The position numbers and the translations under genes were made by a program. Source: an uncultured Lachnospiraceae bacterium (GTDB lineage: Bacteria; Bacillota; Clostridia; Lachnospirales; Lachnospiraceae). From it: 64,000 bases of DNA. Shown here one piece after another: positions 27,021 through 36,220 of the stretch; the first letter of the stretch is position 1; each line of letters begins with the position of its first letter. The notes under the pieces are model-generated. The model saw only the letters and a list, made by a program, of their open reading frames with translations, made no database searches and had not been told where the DNA came from. Location: assembly GCA_947630025.1 (NCBI GenBank), contig CANRFZ010000012.1:33307-97306 (forward strand), in the 5' to 3' direction.

Positions 27021-28082
27021 ATGGTCACACTGGGAAACAAAGTGTTGTGCTCGGGCTGCTTTGCACCCATCAAAAAAGAGCCGTGCAGAAAATGCGGTTT
27101 TTCCGAGGAAAGCTATGTGCCGGACAGTATGACGCTTCCCGTGGGCACTGTGCTGATGGGAAATTTTGTCATCGGCAGGGTGCTGGGACGCGGCGGCTTC
27201 GGCGTCACTTATCTCGCCTACGACGTCAAGTACGGCAAGGTGATCGCCGTCAAGGAGTATTTTCCGATCGAGCTCGCCCTGCGCAGGCCGGGCGAGACCG
27301 GGCTGATGGTACGGGACAGGAAATCCGCGGAGCTTTTTAAGAGCGGCGTTTTAAAATTTTACAATGAGGCGGGCTTTATCGCCAGATTTGCCGAAGATGC
27401 GGGAGTCGTCCGAGTCTATCAGTTTTTCTATGAGAACAACACCGCTTACTTTACGATGGAATATCTGACCGGCATGACGTTAAAAGACTACGTGACAAAC
27501 TGCGGCAGGCTGACGGCGGGACAGGCGCTGCGCGTCGCGGAACAGGCGGCGGCCACGCTGCGCCAGATTCACAGTCAGAATGTGCTGCACCGGGATGTCT
27601 GCCCGGACAATATCATGTTGTGCAGTGACGGCAGCGTCAAAATTCTGGATTTTGGTTCCGCCAGACAGGTATTCCCCGAAGGCTCCCAGCTCCTGACAGT
27701 CATCCTCAAGCCGGGCTTCGCCCCTATCGAACAGTATATGCGCAAGGGCAGACAGGGAGAGTGGACGGACATCTATGCTCTGGCCGCCTCCGTCTATTAC
27801 GGGCTCACCGGCCAGATTCCGGAGAACCCGCAGAACCGTCTGGAGGACGATTCGGACATGGCGGACAACCGATATCGGATCGACCCGCAACTGTGGGCGG
27901 TTCTGTATAAGGCGATGATGCTGAAATACACTGACCGGTATGCCACCACGGAGGCATTCTGCGAGGCGCTGGCGGCAGTGCCGCTCAGACGGCAGAATAT
28001 CCGGATATCCGGCAGGATGATCCGCAGGAGCGATGCGGACAGTCCCCTCCGGCAGCTTCTGGCGAAGTTGTGGAAAGGCTGA
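27021..28082 (+). CDS. Ser/Thr protein kinase with N-terminal zinc ribbon (kinase 1)
   Basis: A 353-residue soluble kinase. Residues 8-27 form a zinc ribbon (C-S-G-C ... C-R-K-C). The kinase domain starts near 45, with GRGGFGVTYLAYD (ATP loop), A-V-K-E-Y (the ATP Lys near 78), MEYLTGMTLKDYV, HRDVCPDNIML near 191 (catalytic loop) and DFGSARQ near 213. In the catalytic loop the usual Lys two places after HRD is Cys. The APE-like segment reads GFAPIEQY. No membrane helix. It belongs to a kinase subfamily common in Clostridia; its substrates are unknown, but the FHA proteins upstream are the obvious readers. Confidence 0.88.
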   Translation: MVTLGNKVLCSGCFAPIKKEPCRKCGFSEESYVPDSMTLPVGTVLMGNFVIGRVLGRGGFGVTYLAYDVKYGKVIAVKEYFPIELALRRPGETGLMVRDRKSAELFKSGVLKFYNEAGFIARFAEDAGVVRVYQFFYENNTAYFTMEYLTGMTLKDYVTNCGRLTAGQALRVAEQAAATLRQIHSQNVLHRDVCPDNIMLCSDGSVKILDFGSARQVFPEGSQLLTVILKPGFAPIEQYMRKGRQGEWTDIYALAASVYYGLTGQIPENPQNRLEDDSDMADNRYRIDPQLWAVLYKAMMLKYTDRYATTEAFCEALAAVPLRRQNIRISGRMIRRSDADSPLRQLLAKLWKG

Positions 28083-28110
28083 CAGCGGGAAAGGAGCGTT
28101 GGCATTGTTT

Positions 28111-29871
28111 ATGATAGAGACAGACGGCAAAAAACTGTGTGAAAACTGCTTTGCCGAGATCACGGAAGAACCGTGCCGCTATTGCGGTTACGACGGCAGA
28201 CAGGGCGACGCGGATCGCGCGATCCTGCCGCCGGGCACGAAGCTGAACGGCAGAATACTGATCGGCAGGCTGATGGGCAAGGGCGGCTTCGGCATCACCT
28301 ATCTGGGCTATGACCTGCGGATGGACAAGGTGATCGCCGTCAAGGAGTACTACCCCAACGGCATCGCCTACCGCGCCGCCAGCGGCGTTACGGTACAGAT
28401 CGCGGACGCGGGCGCAGGGGAAGCCTTTGCAAAGGGCGCGGACAAATTTTACGACGAGGCGCAGATGGTGGCGCAGTTTAACGGTAATCCCAATATTGTC
28501 AGCGTGTACGACTATTTCCGGGAAAACAACACCGTCTATCTGGTGATGGAATATCTCAGCGGCGTCACGCTGAAAGATTATGTCAGGAACCACGGCAGGC
28601 TCACGGACGGGCAGGCGTTGTATGTCCTGAACAAGATGGCGGCGGCGCTGAGCATCACCCATAGCGCGGGCGTGCTGCACCGGGACATCTCGCCGGACAA
28701 TATCATGCTCTGCACCGACGGCAAAGTGAAGCTCATCGATTTTGGCGCGGCGCGCCAGATCATGGCGGAGAGTTCCTCCAATCTGACGGTAGTCCTCAAA
28801 CCCGGCTACACGCCCGTAGAGCAGTATACGAAGAAGGGCAGGCAGGGCGCGTGGACGGATATCTATTCGCTGGGCGTCTCTCTCTACTATGCGCTTACCG
28901 GCGTGGTGCTGGACGATCCCTACGAGCGGATGGAGGACGACAAGGAACTGGAGGAGAACGGCCACGGCATCAATGCCGATCTGTGGGAGATCCTGAAAAA
29001 GTGCACTATGGTCAGCGCTTCGGAACGGTACAACAACGCCATCGAGCTGCGCAAGGCGCTGGCAGGCGTCTCCACGCCGGTGAAGCCCGAGCCGATCCCG
29101 ATCGATCCGGAGGAGGTCAGGCGGATCGCCCGCGACAACGCCGGAACTACGGGCAGTCTCCCTGTGACCGCGCCCGCGGATCATGCCGGGCAGCCGGAGA
29201 CGGACGAGGGAGACGCCGGGGCGGAAAATACAACGGACGGCGTGCCGGAGGAGAACCTGACGGACGGCCTGCCGGTGGACGACGCCGGTTACGATCCCGC
29301 GGTCAATGTCTACCGCAGGGCGGATGCCGGACGGCGCAGGAAGCGGCTTATTCTGTGCGCGGCGGCGGTGGCTGCGCTGCTTTGTGCGGCGGGGATTTTC
29401 CTGTGGGCGGGAAATCGGGGGCCTAAGCCTGTTGTGGTCGAGTTCGACGGACAGTATGCCGGATTTTATCACTTTGACAACCTGATTCCCAAGGAGGATC
29501 TGGAGAGCTTCGGCGGAGACGTGCGGGTGACGCTTTCCATCGAGACGGGCGACTGGTCGCCTGAGCCGGTCGACGGCGAAACGTTCCTCTATACGATCCA
29601 GATGCACACCGGAATGCCCAGCAGGGGTGTGCCCGTGGAGCGTGTGGATATGACGGATGTCTGGCTGGTCGAGGAGAGCCCGGGCGCGGACGAGGACTGG
29701 CTGACCTATCATCTCAACGGCGGCACGGAGCAGTTTTCCTTTGTCATTACGGCGGAGGAGATCGCAGGGCTGGAGCGGGGTGATACCAGCGGCGAGTTGG
29801 CGCAGGCCGGACTGTATTTCAGCGGCACCAACGTGATCATACACTCGGCCCGTCTGGAGGCGGCACAATGA
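28111..29871 (+). CDS. Membrane Ser/Thr protein kinase with zinc ribbon and extracellular domain (kinase 2)
   Basis: A 586-residue kinase. The zinc ribbon (C-E-N-C ... C-R-Y-C) is at residues 10-27, then GKGGFGITYLGYD, A-V-K-E-Y-Y, HRDISPDNIML near 193, DFGAARQ near 213 and GYTPVEQY. Ser replaces the catalytic-loop Lys. After an acidic linker (about 340-410) a membrane helix near 415-434 leads to an extracellular domain of about 150 residues rich in beta strands, perhaps a ligand sensor. ATG 28111 is 14 bases from AAAGGAG; an in-frame TTG at 28105 has better spacing and may be used. Receptor-like architecture resembles PknB, but without PASTA repeats. Confidence 0.88.
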   Translation: MIETDGKKLCENCFAEITEEPCRYCGYDGRQGDADRAILPPGTKLNGRILIGRLMGKGGFGITYLGYDLRMDKVIAVKEYYPNGIAYRAASGVTVQIADAGAGEAFAKGADKFYDEAQMVAQFNGNPNIVSVYDYFRENNTVYLVMEYLSGVTLKDYVRNHGRLTDGQALYVLNKMAAALSITHSAGVLHRDISPDNIMLCTDGKVKLIDFGAARQIMAESSSNLTVVLKPGYTPVEQYTKKGRQGAWTDIYSLGVSLYYALTGVVLDDPYERMEDDKELEENGHGINADLWEILKKCTMVSASERYNNAIELRKALAGVSTPVKPEPIPIDPEEVRRIARDNAGTTGSLPVTAPADHAGQPETDEGDAGAENTTDGVPEENLTDGLPVDDAGYDPAVNVYRRADAGRRRKRLILCAAAVAALLCAAGIFLWAGNRGPKPVVVEFDGQYAGFYHFDNLIPKEDLESFGGDVRVTLSIETGDWSPEPVDGETFLYTIQMHTGMPSRGVPVERVDMTDVWLVEESPGADEDWLTYHLNGGTEQFSFVITAEEIAGLERGDTSGELAQAGLYFSGTNVIIHSARLEAAQ

Positions 29872-30299
29872 GCCTGTTTTGGACAGACGCGCCCCGGAAA
29901 GGAAGGATGGCCACGGACACACGGGATTTGGAGAGAAAACTGAGGGAGGAGCACTTTTTCGACGAGAGTGCGGTGCTGGATTCCCAAGCGCCGGACATCC
30001 ATGTGCTGATTAACCGCCATCTCGCCGCGTGCGGGTTGTCCCATGCGGAGGTGATCCGCCGGCTCAATGTGGAGCGGAGCTACGGCTATCAGCTTTTGAA
30101 CGGCAAGCGTGTTCCCACGAGAGAGCAGATGATTAAGCTGGGACTTCTGTTCGGGCTGGCGTTAGAGGAGATGCAGCGTTTTCTAAAGACGGCGGGCAAG
30201 CCGATCCTCTATGTGCGCAACCTGACGGACGCGCGAGTGATCTACGCGGTGGAGCACGGTTTTGATTTTGACAAAGCCTGTGATTTTGTGTGGGGGTGA
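29868..30299 (+). CDS. Small helix-turn-helix (XRE-like) protein
   Basis: A 143-residue protein overlapping the end of kinase 2 by four bases (ATGA), with GGAGG 7 bases upstream. A second in-frame ATG at 29907 has its own GGAAAGGA and is also credible. Residues 55-110 resemble an XRE-type helix-turn-helix: HAEVIRRLNVERSYGYQLLNGKRVPTRE fits in outline, the recognition helix being SYGYQLLNGKR. It may control the island or act as a kinase substrate or adaptor. It is wedged between two kinase genes, which ties it to this system. Function unproven. Confidence 0.65.
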   Translation: MSLFWTDAPRKGRMATDTRDLERKLREEHFFDESAVLDSQAPDIHVLINRHLAACGLSHAEVIRRLNVERSYGYQLLNGKRVPTREQMIKLGLLFGLALEEMQRFLKTAGKPILYVRNLTDARVIYAVEHGFDFDKACDFVWG

Positions 30300-30307
30300 A
30301 TAAGAAT

Positions 30308-31198
30308 ATGGAGGAAGCGTCTGTGGCGCTGGCGGCAGGAACGGTGCTGGATGACCGCTATGTGCTGGGCAGGGTGATCGGCACAGGCGGTTTCGGCATC
30401 ACCTATCTCGCCTACGATACCGAACTGGACAAGACGGTGGCCATCAAGGAATACTATCCAAAGGGCATGGCCGTGCGCGGCGAGGACAATCTCACGATAG
30501 AACCGCTCGCCTCTCTGCAAAGGGAGGCTTTTTTGCGTGATATGGAAAAATTCCGCAGGGAAGCGCGTCTGTTGGCCGAGCTGGAAAATGCGTCCGCGGT
30601 CATCGGGATGTACGGCGTCTTTTCCCAGAACGGCACGGCTTACTATGTGATGGAGTATGTCCACGGCATGACGCTGCGGGAGTACGTTGCGCAGCATGGG
30701 AAGATCAACGCAGCGCAGGCGGTCTATGCGGCTGGGGAAGTCGCGGCGGCATTTTGCTGCATCCATAGCAGAAACGTGATACACCGGGATATCGCGCCGG
30801 ACAATGTGATGTTAAATCTGGACGGACAGATCAGGCTGGTGGATTTCGGCAACGCCAGATTTTTCTGGGCGGACACGCCCCGGAGCATGACGGTGGCGCT
30901 GAAGTCCGGGTTTGCGCCGCTGGAGCAGTATCAGCGGCACGGCAGCCAAGGGCCGTGGACGGATATTTATTCGCTGGGAATGGTTCTGTACTATGCGATG
31001 ACGGGAATGACGCCGGAGGACCCCATGACCAGACTGGACGACGACAGAGTTTTTGAAGGGCAGCTTGGTTCCATGAACCCGCGTTTCGCGGCGGTGCTGC
31101 GCAGAATGTGCGCGGTGCGGCCGGGCGACCGGTACGCGGACGCGGAAAGCCTGCTGCGCGGTCTGGAGCGGACGGGGATTGCGCCCGTGCGCCTGTGA
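30308..31198 (+). CDS. Ser/Thr protein kinase (kinase 3)
   Basis: A 296-residue kinase domain with no zinc ribbon, membrane helix or extension. It has GTGGFGITYLAYD near 26, A-I-K-E-Y-Y near 48, MEYVHGMTLREYV, HRDIAPDNVML near 162 and DFGNARF near 182, then GFAPLEQY. Here Ala replaces the catalytic-loop Lys. ATG 30308 is chosen for the 8-base spacing from GGGGGTGA, which overlaps the stop of the HTH gene; GTG codons at 30290 and 30296 are alternatives. It may be a minimal soluble member acting downstream of kinase 2. It ends the phosphorylation island. Confidence 0.88.
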   Translation: MEEASVALAAGTVLDDRYVLGRVIGTGGFGITYLAYDTELDKTVAIKEYYPKGMAVRGEDNLTIEPLASLQREAFLRDMEKFRREARLLAELENASAVIGMYGVFSQNGTAYYVMEYVHGMTLREYVAQHGKINAAQAVYAAGEVAAAFCCIHSRNVIHRDIAPDNVMLNLDGQIRLVDFGNARFFWADTPRSMTVALKSGFAPLEQYQRHGSQGPWTDIYSLGMVLYYAMTGMTPEDPMTRLDDDRVFEGQLGSMNPRFAAVLRRMCAVRPGDRYADAESLLRGLERTGIAPVRL

Positions 31199-31293
31199 TG
31201 CGCGACTGTCCTTGCCTGCGCCGCATTATCCATATCTGCGGTGCGCATTACCCATGCCGGCGGTGTGAGATTATCTCTGCCCCTGTGCGCCTC

Positions 31294-31322
31294 TTGAATT
31301 TATGGATGGAATCTGCTACAAT
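31294..31322 (+). promoter_or_regulatory. Sigma-A-like promoter of secA
   Basis: TTGAAT (31294-31299), 17 bp and TACAAT (31317-31322). The preceding 31199-31290 stretch has degenerate GC-rich repeats but no gene. Confidence 0.6.
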
Positions 31323-31423
31323 AGATTCTGGTGCTTTTTGCAGAGGACTAACGAAGCATATTCGGTTCATTTTTTCGGTTACGGCGGTGCACGGACGTGT
31401 CTGTGCACGGAATGGAGATCGGC

Positions 31424-33988
31424 ATGGGTTTAGTGCAGAAGATGTTCGGAACGCACAGTGAGAGAGAACTGAGGCGTATCGAAGGGCTGGTAAAGAAGAT
31501 AGAGGAACTGCGTCCGGCGATGATGGAACTGTCGGATGAGCAGCTCCGCGACAAGACGAAAGAGTTTAAGAAAAGACTGACCGAAGGGGAGACTCTGGAC
31601 GATCTGCTGACGGAGGCTTACGCCGTGGTCAGGGAGGCGGCAAGGCGGGTGCTCAAGACGGAGCACTACCGCGTGCAGCTGATGGGCGGCATCATCCTGC
31701 ATCAGGGCCGTATCGCGGAGATGAAGACCGGCGAAGGCAAGACGCAGACCTGTCTGCTTCCGGCGTATCTGAACGCGCTGGAGGGCAAAGGCGTGCACGT
31801 CGTCACCGTCAACGATTATCTGGCGAAGCGTGACGCCGAATGGATGGGACAGGTGCATGAGTTTCTGGGCCTCACCGTCGGCGTCGTGCTGAACGATATG
31901 AAGCCAGAAGAACGGCGGGAGGCGTACAACTGCGATATCACCTATGTGACGAACAACGAGCTGGGATTCGATTATCTGCGGGACAATATGGTGATCTATA
32001 AGGAGCAGCTTGTCCTGCGGGATCTGCACTACGCGATCATCGACGAGGTGGACTCCGTGCTGATCGACGAGGCGCGGACGCCGTTAATTATCTCCGGACA
32101 GAGCGGTAAATCCACGAAACTGTATGAAGCCTGCGATATACTGGCCAGACAATTGACTCGCGGCGAGGACATGGAAGAACTGTCCAAGATGGACGCCATT
32201 ATGGGCGTAGAGCGCGAGGAGACGGGCGATTTCATCGTCAATGAAAAGGACAAAGTCGTAAACCTGACGGCGGAGGGCGTTGCCAAGGTCGAGCGTTTCT
32301 TCCAGATCGAGAATCTGGCTGATCCCGAAAATCTGGAAATCCAGCACAATATCATTCTGGCGCTGCGCGCCCATAATCTGATGTTCCGCGATCAGGACTA
32401 TGTGGTCAAGGACGATCAGGTGTTGATCGTCGATGAGTTTACCGGACGTATCATGCCGGGACGCCGTTATTCCGACGGCCTGCATCAGGCGATCGAGGCG
32501 AAAGAGCACGTAAAGGTGAAGCGCGAGAGCAAGACGCTTGCGACCATCACCTTTCAGAATTTCTTTAATAAATTTGAAAAGAAGGCCGGCATGACGGGTA
32601 CGGCGCTGACCGAGGAAAAAGAGTTCCGCGATATCTACGGCATGGACGTGGTGGAGATTCCGACGAATCTGCCGATTGCGCGTATCGACCGTCAGGACGC
32701 CGTATACAAGACGCGGCGGGAGAAGCTGCACGCCATCGTGGAAGCCGTCAAAGCGGCGCACGCCAAGGGGCAGCCGGTGCTGGTGGGCACGATCAATATC
32801 GACGCCTCGGAAGAACTCAGCGGCCTGCTGAAAAAGAGCGGGATAGAGCACAAAGTCCTGAATGCGAAGTTTCATGAGATGGAAGCGGAGATCGTGGCGG
32901 ACGCGGGCGTCCATGGGGCGGTGACGATCGCCACCAACATGGCGGGCCGTGGTACGGATATCAAGCTGGACGAGGAAGCGCGGGCAGCGGGCGGCCTGAT
33001 GATCATCGGCACGGAGCGCCATGAGTCGAGGCGTATCGACAACCAGCTACGAGGCCGATCCGGGCGTCAGGGCGATCCCGGCGAATCCAAGTTTTATATT
33101 TCGCTGGAAGATGATCTGATGAGACTGTTCGGCTCCGACAGGATGATCGCCATGTTTAACGCGCTGGGGATTCCGGAGGGACAGGAAATCGAGCACAGTG
33201 CGCTGACCAAGGCGATCCGCTCCGCGCAGAAAAAGATCGAGAACAATAACTTTGAGATCCGAAAGAATCTGCTGGAGTACGATCAGGTCATGAACGAGCA
33301 GAGAGAGATCATCTATGAGGAGAGGCGGCGCGTCCTAAACGGCGAGAGCCTGCGGGATGCCATCTACAAGATGATCACCGATATCACGGAGAACTGCGTG
33401 GATATCTGCATCGGCGACGACAGCGATTTTGAGGAATGGGACTACAACGAGCTGAACACGCTGCTTCTGCCGACGGTACCGCTGCAGCCGCTGAAAGCGG
33501 AGCGTGTGCTGAAGCCTAAGAAGAACAGTCTGAAGCAGCAGTTAAAAGAAGAAGCGGTGAAGCTGTACGAGAGCAAGGAAGCGGAATTTCCGGACCCCGA
33601 GGCGATCCGTGAGATCGAGCGGGTGATTCTCTTAAAGGTGATCGACAGAAAGTGGATGGATCACCTTGACGACATGGACCAGCTCCGGCAGGGCGCGGGA
33701 CTGCAGGCATACGGGCAGCGCGATCCGCTGGTGGAATACAAGATGAACGGTTATGAGATGTTCGATGAGATGACGCAGAACATCAAAGAGGAGACGGTCA
33801 GACTTCTGTTCCACGTGCGCATCGAGCAGAAGGTAGAGCGTGAGCAGGTCGCAAAAGTGACGGGAACCAACAAGGACGATACGGTGCAGAAAGGCCCCGT
33901 GAAGCGGATGCAGGCAAAGGTTTATCCGAACGATCCCTGCCCTTGCGGAAGCGGCAAGAAGTACAAAAACTGCTGCGGGAGAACTTAA
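31424..33988 (+). CDS. secA: Protein translocase subunit SecA
   Basis: An 854-residue ATPase that drives preproteins through SecYEG. It begins [19 protein letters not shown], giving start 31424 behind GGAG; upstream in-frame GTG/ATG codons are less likely. Landmarks: [10 protein letters not shown] near 99 (Walker A), [19 protein letters not shown] near 205, [11 protein letters not shown] near 395, [11 protein letters not shown] near 506, [11 protein letters not shown] near 543 and the C-terminal zinc motif [13 protein letters not shown]. The zinc tail marks it as the main SecA, not SecA2. It is followed by prfB after 72 AT-rich bases, an arrangement common in Firmicutes. Confidence 0.98.
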   Translation: MGLVQKMFGTHSERELRRIEGLVKKIEELRPAMMELSDEQLRDKTKEFKKRLTEGETLDDLLTEAYAVVREAARRVLKTEHYRVQLMGGIILHQGRIAEMKTGEGKTQTCLLPAYLNALEGKGVHVVTVNDYLAKRDAEWMGQVHEFLGLTVGVVLNDMKPEERREAYNCDITYVTNNELGFDYLRDNMVIYKEQLVLRDLHYAIIDEVDSVLIDEARTPLIISGQSGKSTKLYEACDILARQLTRGEDMEELSKMDAIMGVEREETGDFIVNEKDKVVNLTAEGVAKVERFFQIENLADPENLEIQHNIILALRAHNLMFRDQDYVVKDDQVLIVDEFTGRIMPGRRYSDGLHQAIEAKEHVKVKRESKTLATITFQNFFNKFEKKAGMTGTALTEEKEFRDIYGMDVVEIPTNLPIARIDRQDAVYKTRREKLHAIVEAVKAAHAKGQPVLVGTINIDASEELSGLLKKSGIEHKVLNAKFHEMEAEIVADAGVHGAVTIATNMAGRGTDIKLDEEARAAGGLMIIGTERHESRRIDNQLRGRSGRQGDPGESKFYISLEDDLMRLFGSDRMIAMFNALGIPEGQEIEHSALTKAIRSAQKKIENNNFEIRKNLLEYDQVMNEQREIIYEERRRVLNGESLRDAIYKMITDITENCVDICIGDDSDFEEWDYNELNTLLLPTVPLQPLKAERVLKPKKNSLKQQLKEEAVKLYESKEAEFPDPEAIREIERVILLKVIDRKWMDHLDDMDQLRQGAGLQAYGQRDPLVEYKMNGYEMFDEMTQNIKEETVRLLFHVRIEQKVEREQVAKVTGTNKDDTVQKGPVKRMQAKVYPNDPCPCGSGKKYKNCCGRT

Positions 33989-34060
33989 AACTTTTATGTT
34001 GTAAAAATATAAAAATAGTTTGTAAAAATTTGTAAAAAATAAGAAAGAAGGTGACGTTAA

Positions 34061-35180
34061 GTGGTAGAACTGGATAACATGAAATCCGAGCTTTTGAGTT
34101 ATGAAAGTCCCTTGGCGGAAGTGAGGGATTCACTTTGACTTAGAAAATAAGGCAAAGCGGATCGAAGAACTGGAAATGGAAATGCAGGCGCCCGGCTTCT
34201 GGGACGATCCCGAGAAGTCTAACCAGAAGATGCGGGAGGCCAAGAACCTGAAAGATATCGTGGACACGATGAACGGACTCGCCGGGCAGTATGACGATAT
34301 CCTGACGCTGATCGAGATGGGATACGAGGACAACGATCCCGCGATTATTCCCGATATCGAAGACGAACTGAAACAGTTTAAGGAGACGTTCGAGAATATC
34401 CGGATCGGCACCCTGTTATCGGGCGAGTATGACAAGAACAACGCGATACTAAAGCTCAACGCGGGCGCAGGCGGCACCGAAAGCTGCGACTGGTGCGGAA
34501 TGCTCTATCGGATGTATACCCGGTGGGCGGAGCGTAAAGGATTCGGCATAGAAGTGCTCGATTATCTGGACGGCGACGAGGCGGGTATCAAGTCCGTGAC
34601 ATTTCAGGTCAACGGCGAGAACGCCTACGGTTATCTGAAATCGGAAAAAGGCGTGCACAGACTGGTGCGGATCTCTCCGTTTAACGCGCAGGGCAAGCGG
34701 CAGACCTCGTTCGTATCGCTGGATGTGATGCCGGATATCGAGGAAGATCTGGACGTGGAGGTGCGGGACGAGGATATCCGCATCGACACTTACCGAAGCA
34801 GCGGCGCAGGCGGACAGCACATCAACAAGACGTCTTCCGCGATCCGCATTACACACTTTCCCACGGGCATTGTTGTGACCTGCCAGAACGAGCGCAGCCA
34901 GTTCCAGAATAAGGACAAGGCGATGCAGATGTTGAAGGCAAAGCTATATATGCTGCGTCAGGAGGAAAACGCGGAGAAACTCTCAGGCATCCGGGGAGAC
35001 GTCAAGGAGATCGGCTGGGGGAACCAGATCCGTTCCTATGTCCTGCAGCCCTACACGATGGTGAAAGATCACAGGACAGAGGAGGAGAGCGGTAATGTGA
35101 ACGCCGTGCTGGACGGCGGGATCGATCCCTTTATCAACGCTTATCTGCGGTGGATCAATACCGGTGAAAAAGAAGCATAA
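34061..35180 (+). CDS. prfB: Peptide chain release factor 2, programmed +1 frameshift
   Basis: RF2 reads UGA and UAA stop codons. A short first frame starts with GTG at 34061 (AGAAGGTGA upstream) and meets an in-frame TGA at 34136 after 25 codons. The main frame continues from 34137 (DLENKAKRIEE) to 35180. Joined, the protein has 372 residues, normal for RF2. It carries the stop-codon-reading S-P-F in VRISPFNAQGKR and the peptidyl-hydrolysis GGQ in SGAGGQHINKTSSA. Synthesis is autoregulated: when RF2 is scarce, the ribosome slips at CTT-TGA. A terminator follows at once. Confidence 0.96.
34122..34139 (+). promoter_or_regulatory. prfB: prfB programmed +1 recoding site
   Basis: Slippery CTT-TGA-C at 34133-34139, with a purine-rich TGAGGGAT just upstream acting as the internal Shine-Dalgarno-like stimulator. 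The in-frame stop is UGA, the codon RF2 itself decodes. Confidence 0.93.
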
Positions 35181-35212
35181 AAAAGTCAGGTCTGTGCGGG
35201 CCTGACTTTTTT
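35178..35212 (+). terminator. Rho-independent terminator after prfB
   Basis: AAAAAGTCAGG and CCTGACTTTTTT form a perfect stem around a 10-nt loop; it starts within the prfB stop codon and can also serve the minus-strand gene that converges on it. Confidence 0.9.
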
Positions 35213-35244
35213 GCGCGGGCATAAGCCCGGTATCGTTTATCACA

Positions 35245-35706
35245 TCAGAATGCGGCGTCCAGATTCATGCCGCGGTATTTTCCGGCGGCGTCGGAAGATT
35301 TCATGGCTTTCTGATACGGATTGTCTTCGTTGTAATATTTGATCTGGGTGGCCGTCGTCCCGCCGGATACATAGGTGCGCCCGCATTCGGGGCATACCGC
35401 CGTGTGGATGGACACGTTACAGGAGATGACCTTGCCATTGTTCTGTGCGGCGTCCTTGTAGGCGTTGGCCACGTGCTCCTGCTCATGGCCCCTGACGCGC
35501 GCGCCGGCGGCGCTGGGGCTGATATGCGCGGGAGATTTAAAGGACACGTTCTCGTCGGAACCGTCCTGATATTTGCGGTTTTTGCAAGTCTCGCACTCCG
35601 CGGGGGAAGACTTCCGCCCGGCCTGCTTATGCGTGGATTCTCCCGGATTGCGGATGATCGTATGTGCGGAAGCATCGTTTCCGTTTCCGTTGACTGCACC
35701 TAACAT
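35245..35706 (-). CDS. Putative metallopeptidase-like protein with HExxH motif (SprA-related type)
   Basis: A 153-residue protein; ATG 35706 follows AAAGGAG. The N-terminal half is polar and disordered with C-E-T-C near 55. The C-terminal half has VRGHEQEHVANAYKDA near 91, an HExxH zinc site, followed by C-P-E-C near 123 as a second metal site. HEQEH after a V-R-G resembles the conserved core of SprA-related putative metallopeptidases. No signal peptide is visible. Whether it is an active protease is unknown. It is the only minus-strand gene between 23 and 62 kb. Confidence 0.65.
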   Translation of the reverse strand: MLGAVNGNGNDASAHTIIRNPGESTHKQAGRKSSPAECETCKNRKYQDGSDENVSFKSPAHISPSAAGARVRGHEQEHVANAYKDAAQNNGKVISCNVSIHTAVCPECGRTYVSGGTTATQIKYYNEDNPYQKAMKSSDAAGKYRGMNLDAAF

Positions 35707-35821
35707 ATCGGCTCTCCTTTCTCCGGGCTGCGCCGCTGCCCGGCCGCTGCCTGCTGTCGGTTCGTTGTTTCTGTAGGTACTTCCAGCATACCACATCTGC
35801 GGTCTGAAATCCAGTGTTTGT

Positions 35822-35908
35822 TTTTGCCCCTACAGTTCATTTTGCGCCTATAGTTGGTCTTTGTATCTGCAATTTGTTTTGCGCCTACAGTTTGTTTTGT
35901 GCCTGCAG
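35822..35908 (+). repeat. Five degenerate 18-bp tandem repeats
   Basis: Units of the type TTTTGCGCCTACAGTTTG at about 35822, 35840, 35858, 35877 and 35895 (the third is degenerate and 19 bp, the last partial). They lie in the 514-base intergenic space upstream of the acidic-repeat protein, between the divergent starts. Confidence 0.7.
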
Positions 35909-35981
35909 CGCTGCGTTGTCATAAAACGGCCTATATCTGTCATAAAAATCGAAGATTCTAGTTTATTTCCGGCGGGCGATA

Positions 35982-36010
35982 TTGACCAAATGGTATTTTT
36001 TGTGTATGAT
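35982..36010 (+). promoter_or_regulatory. Sigma-A-like promoter
   Basis: TTGACC (35982-35987), 17 bp and TATGAT (36005-36010) precede the 36.2-42.8 kb operon, leaving a leader of about 200 bases. Confidence 0.65.
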
Positions 36011-36104
36011 GACATTATGAATGGTTATATATTAAAATTTGTGTATATTGTATCTACAATTCACACATTGATTTGACGGCAGAGGAGCAGGCGAGCAGTG
36101 CATC

Positions 36105-36203
36105 GGCAGACGGCGCACCGAAGCAATCTCAGGGCGAGCGGTGTATTAGCAGACGGCGCACCGAGGCAATCAGGGCAAGCGGTGCACCGAGGCAATCAGG
36201 GAG
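36105..36203 (+). repeat. Degenerate GC-rich tandem repeats in the leader
   Basis: GCAGACGGCGCACCGA at 36106 and 36149 and GTGCACCGAGGCAATCAGGG near 36182 repeat in the 5' leader just before the gene at 36221. Confidence 0.6.
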
Positions 36204-36220
36204 TATTGGGAGAGACGGTT

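Noticed and set aside
27985..29922. Minus-strand open frame of 645 codons opposite kinase 2
   Set aside because: The + strand encodes a complete kinase with all motifs; the antisense frame has none.
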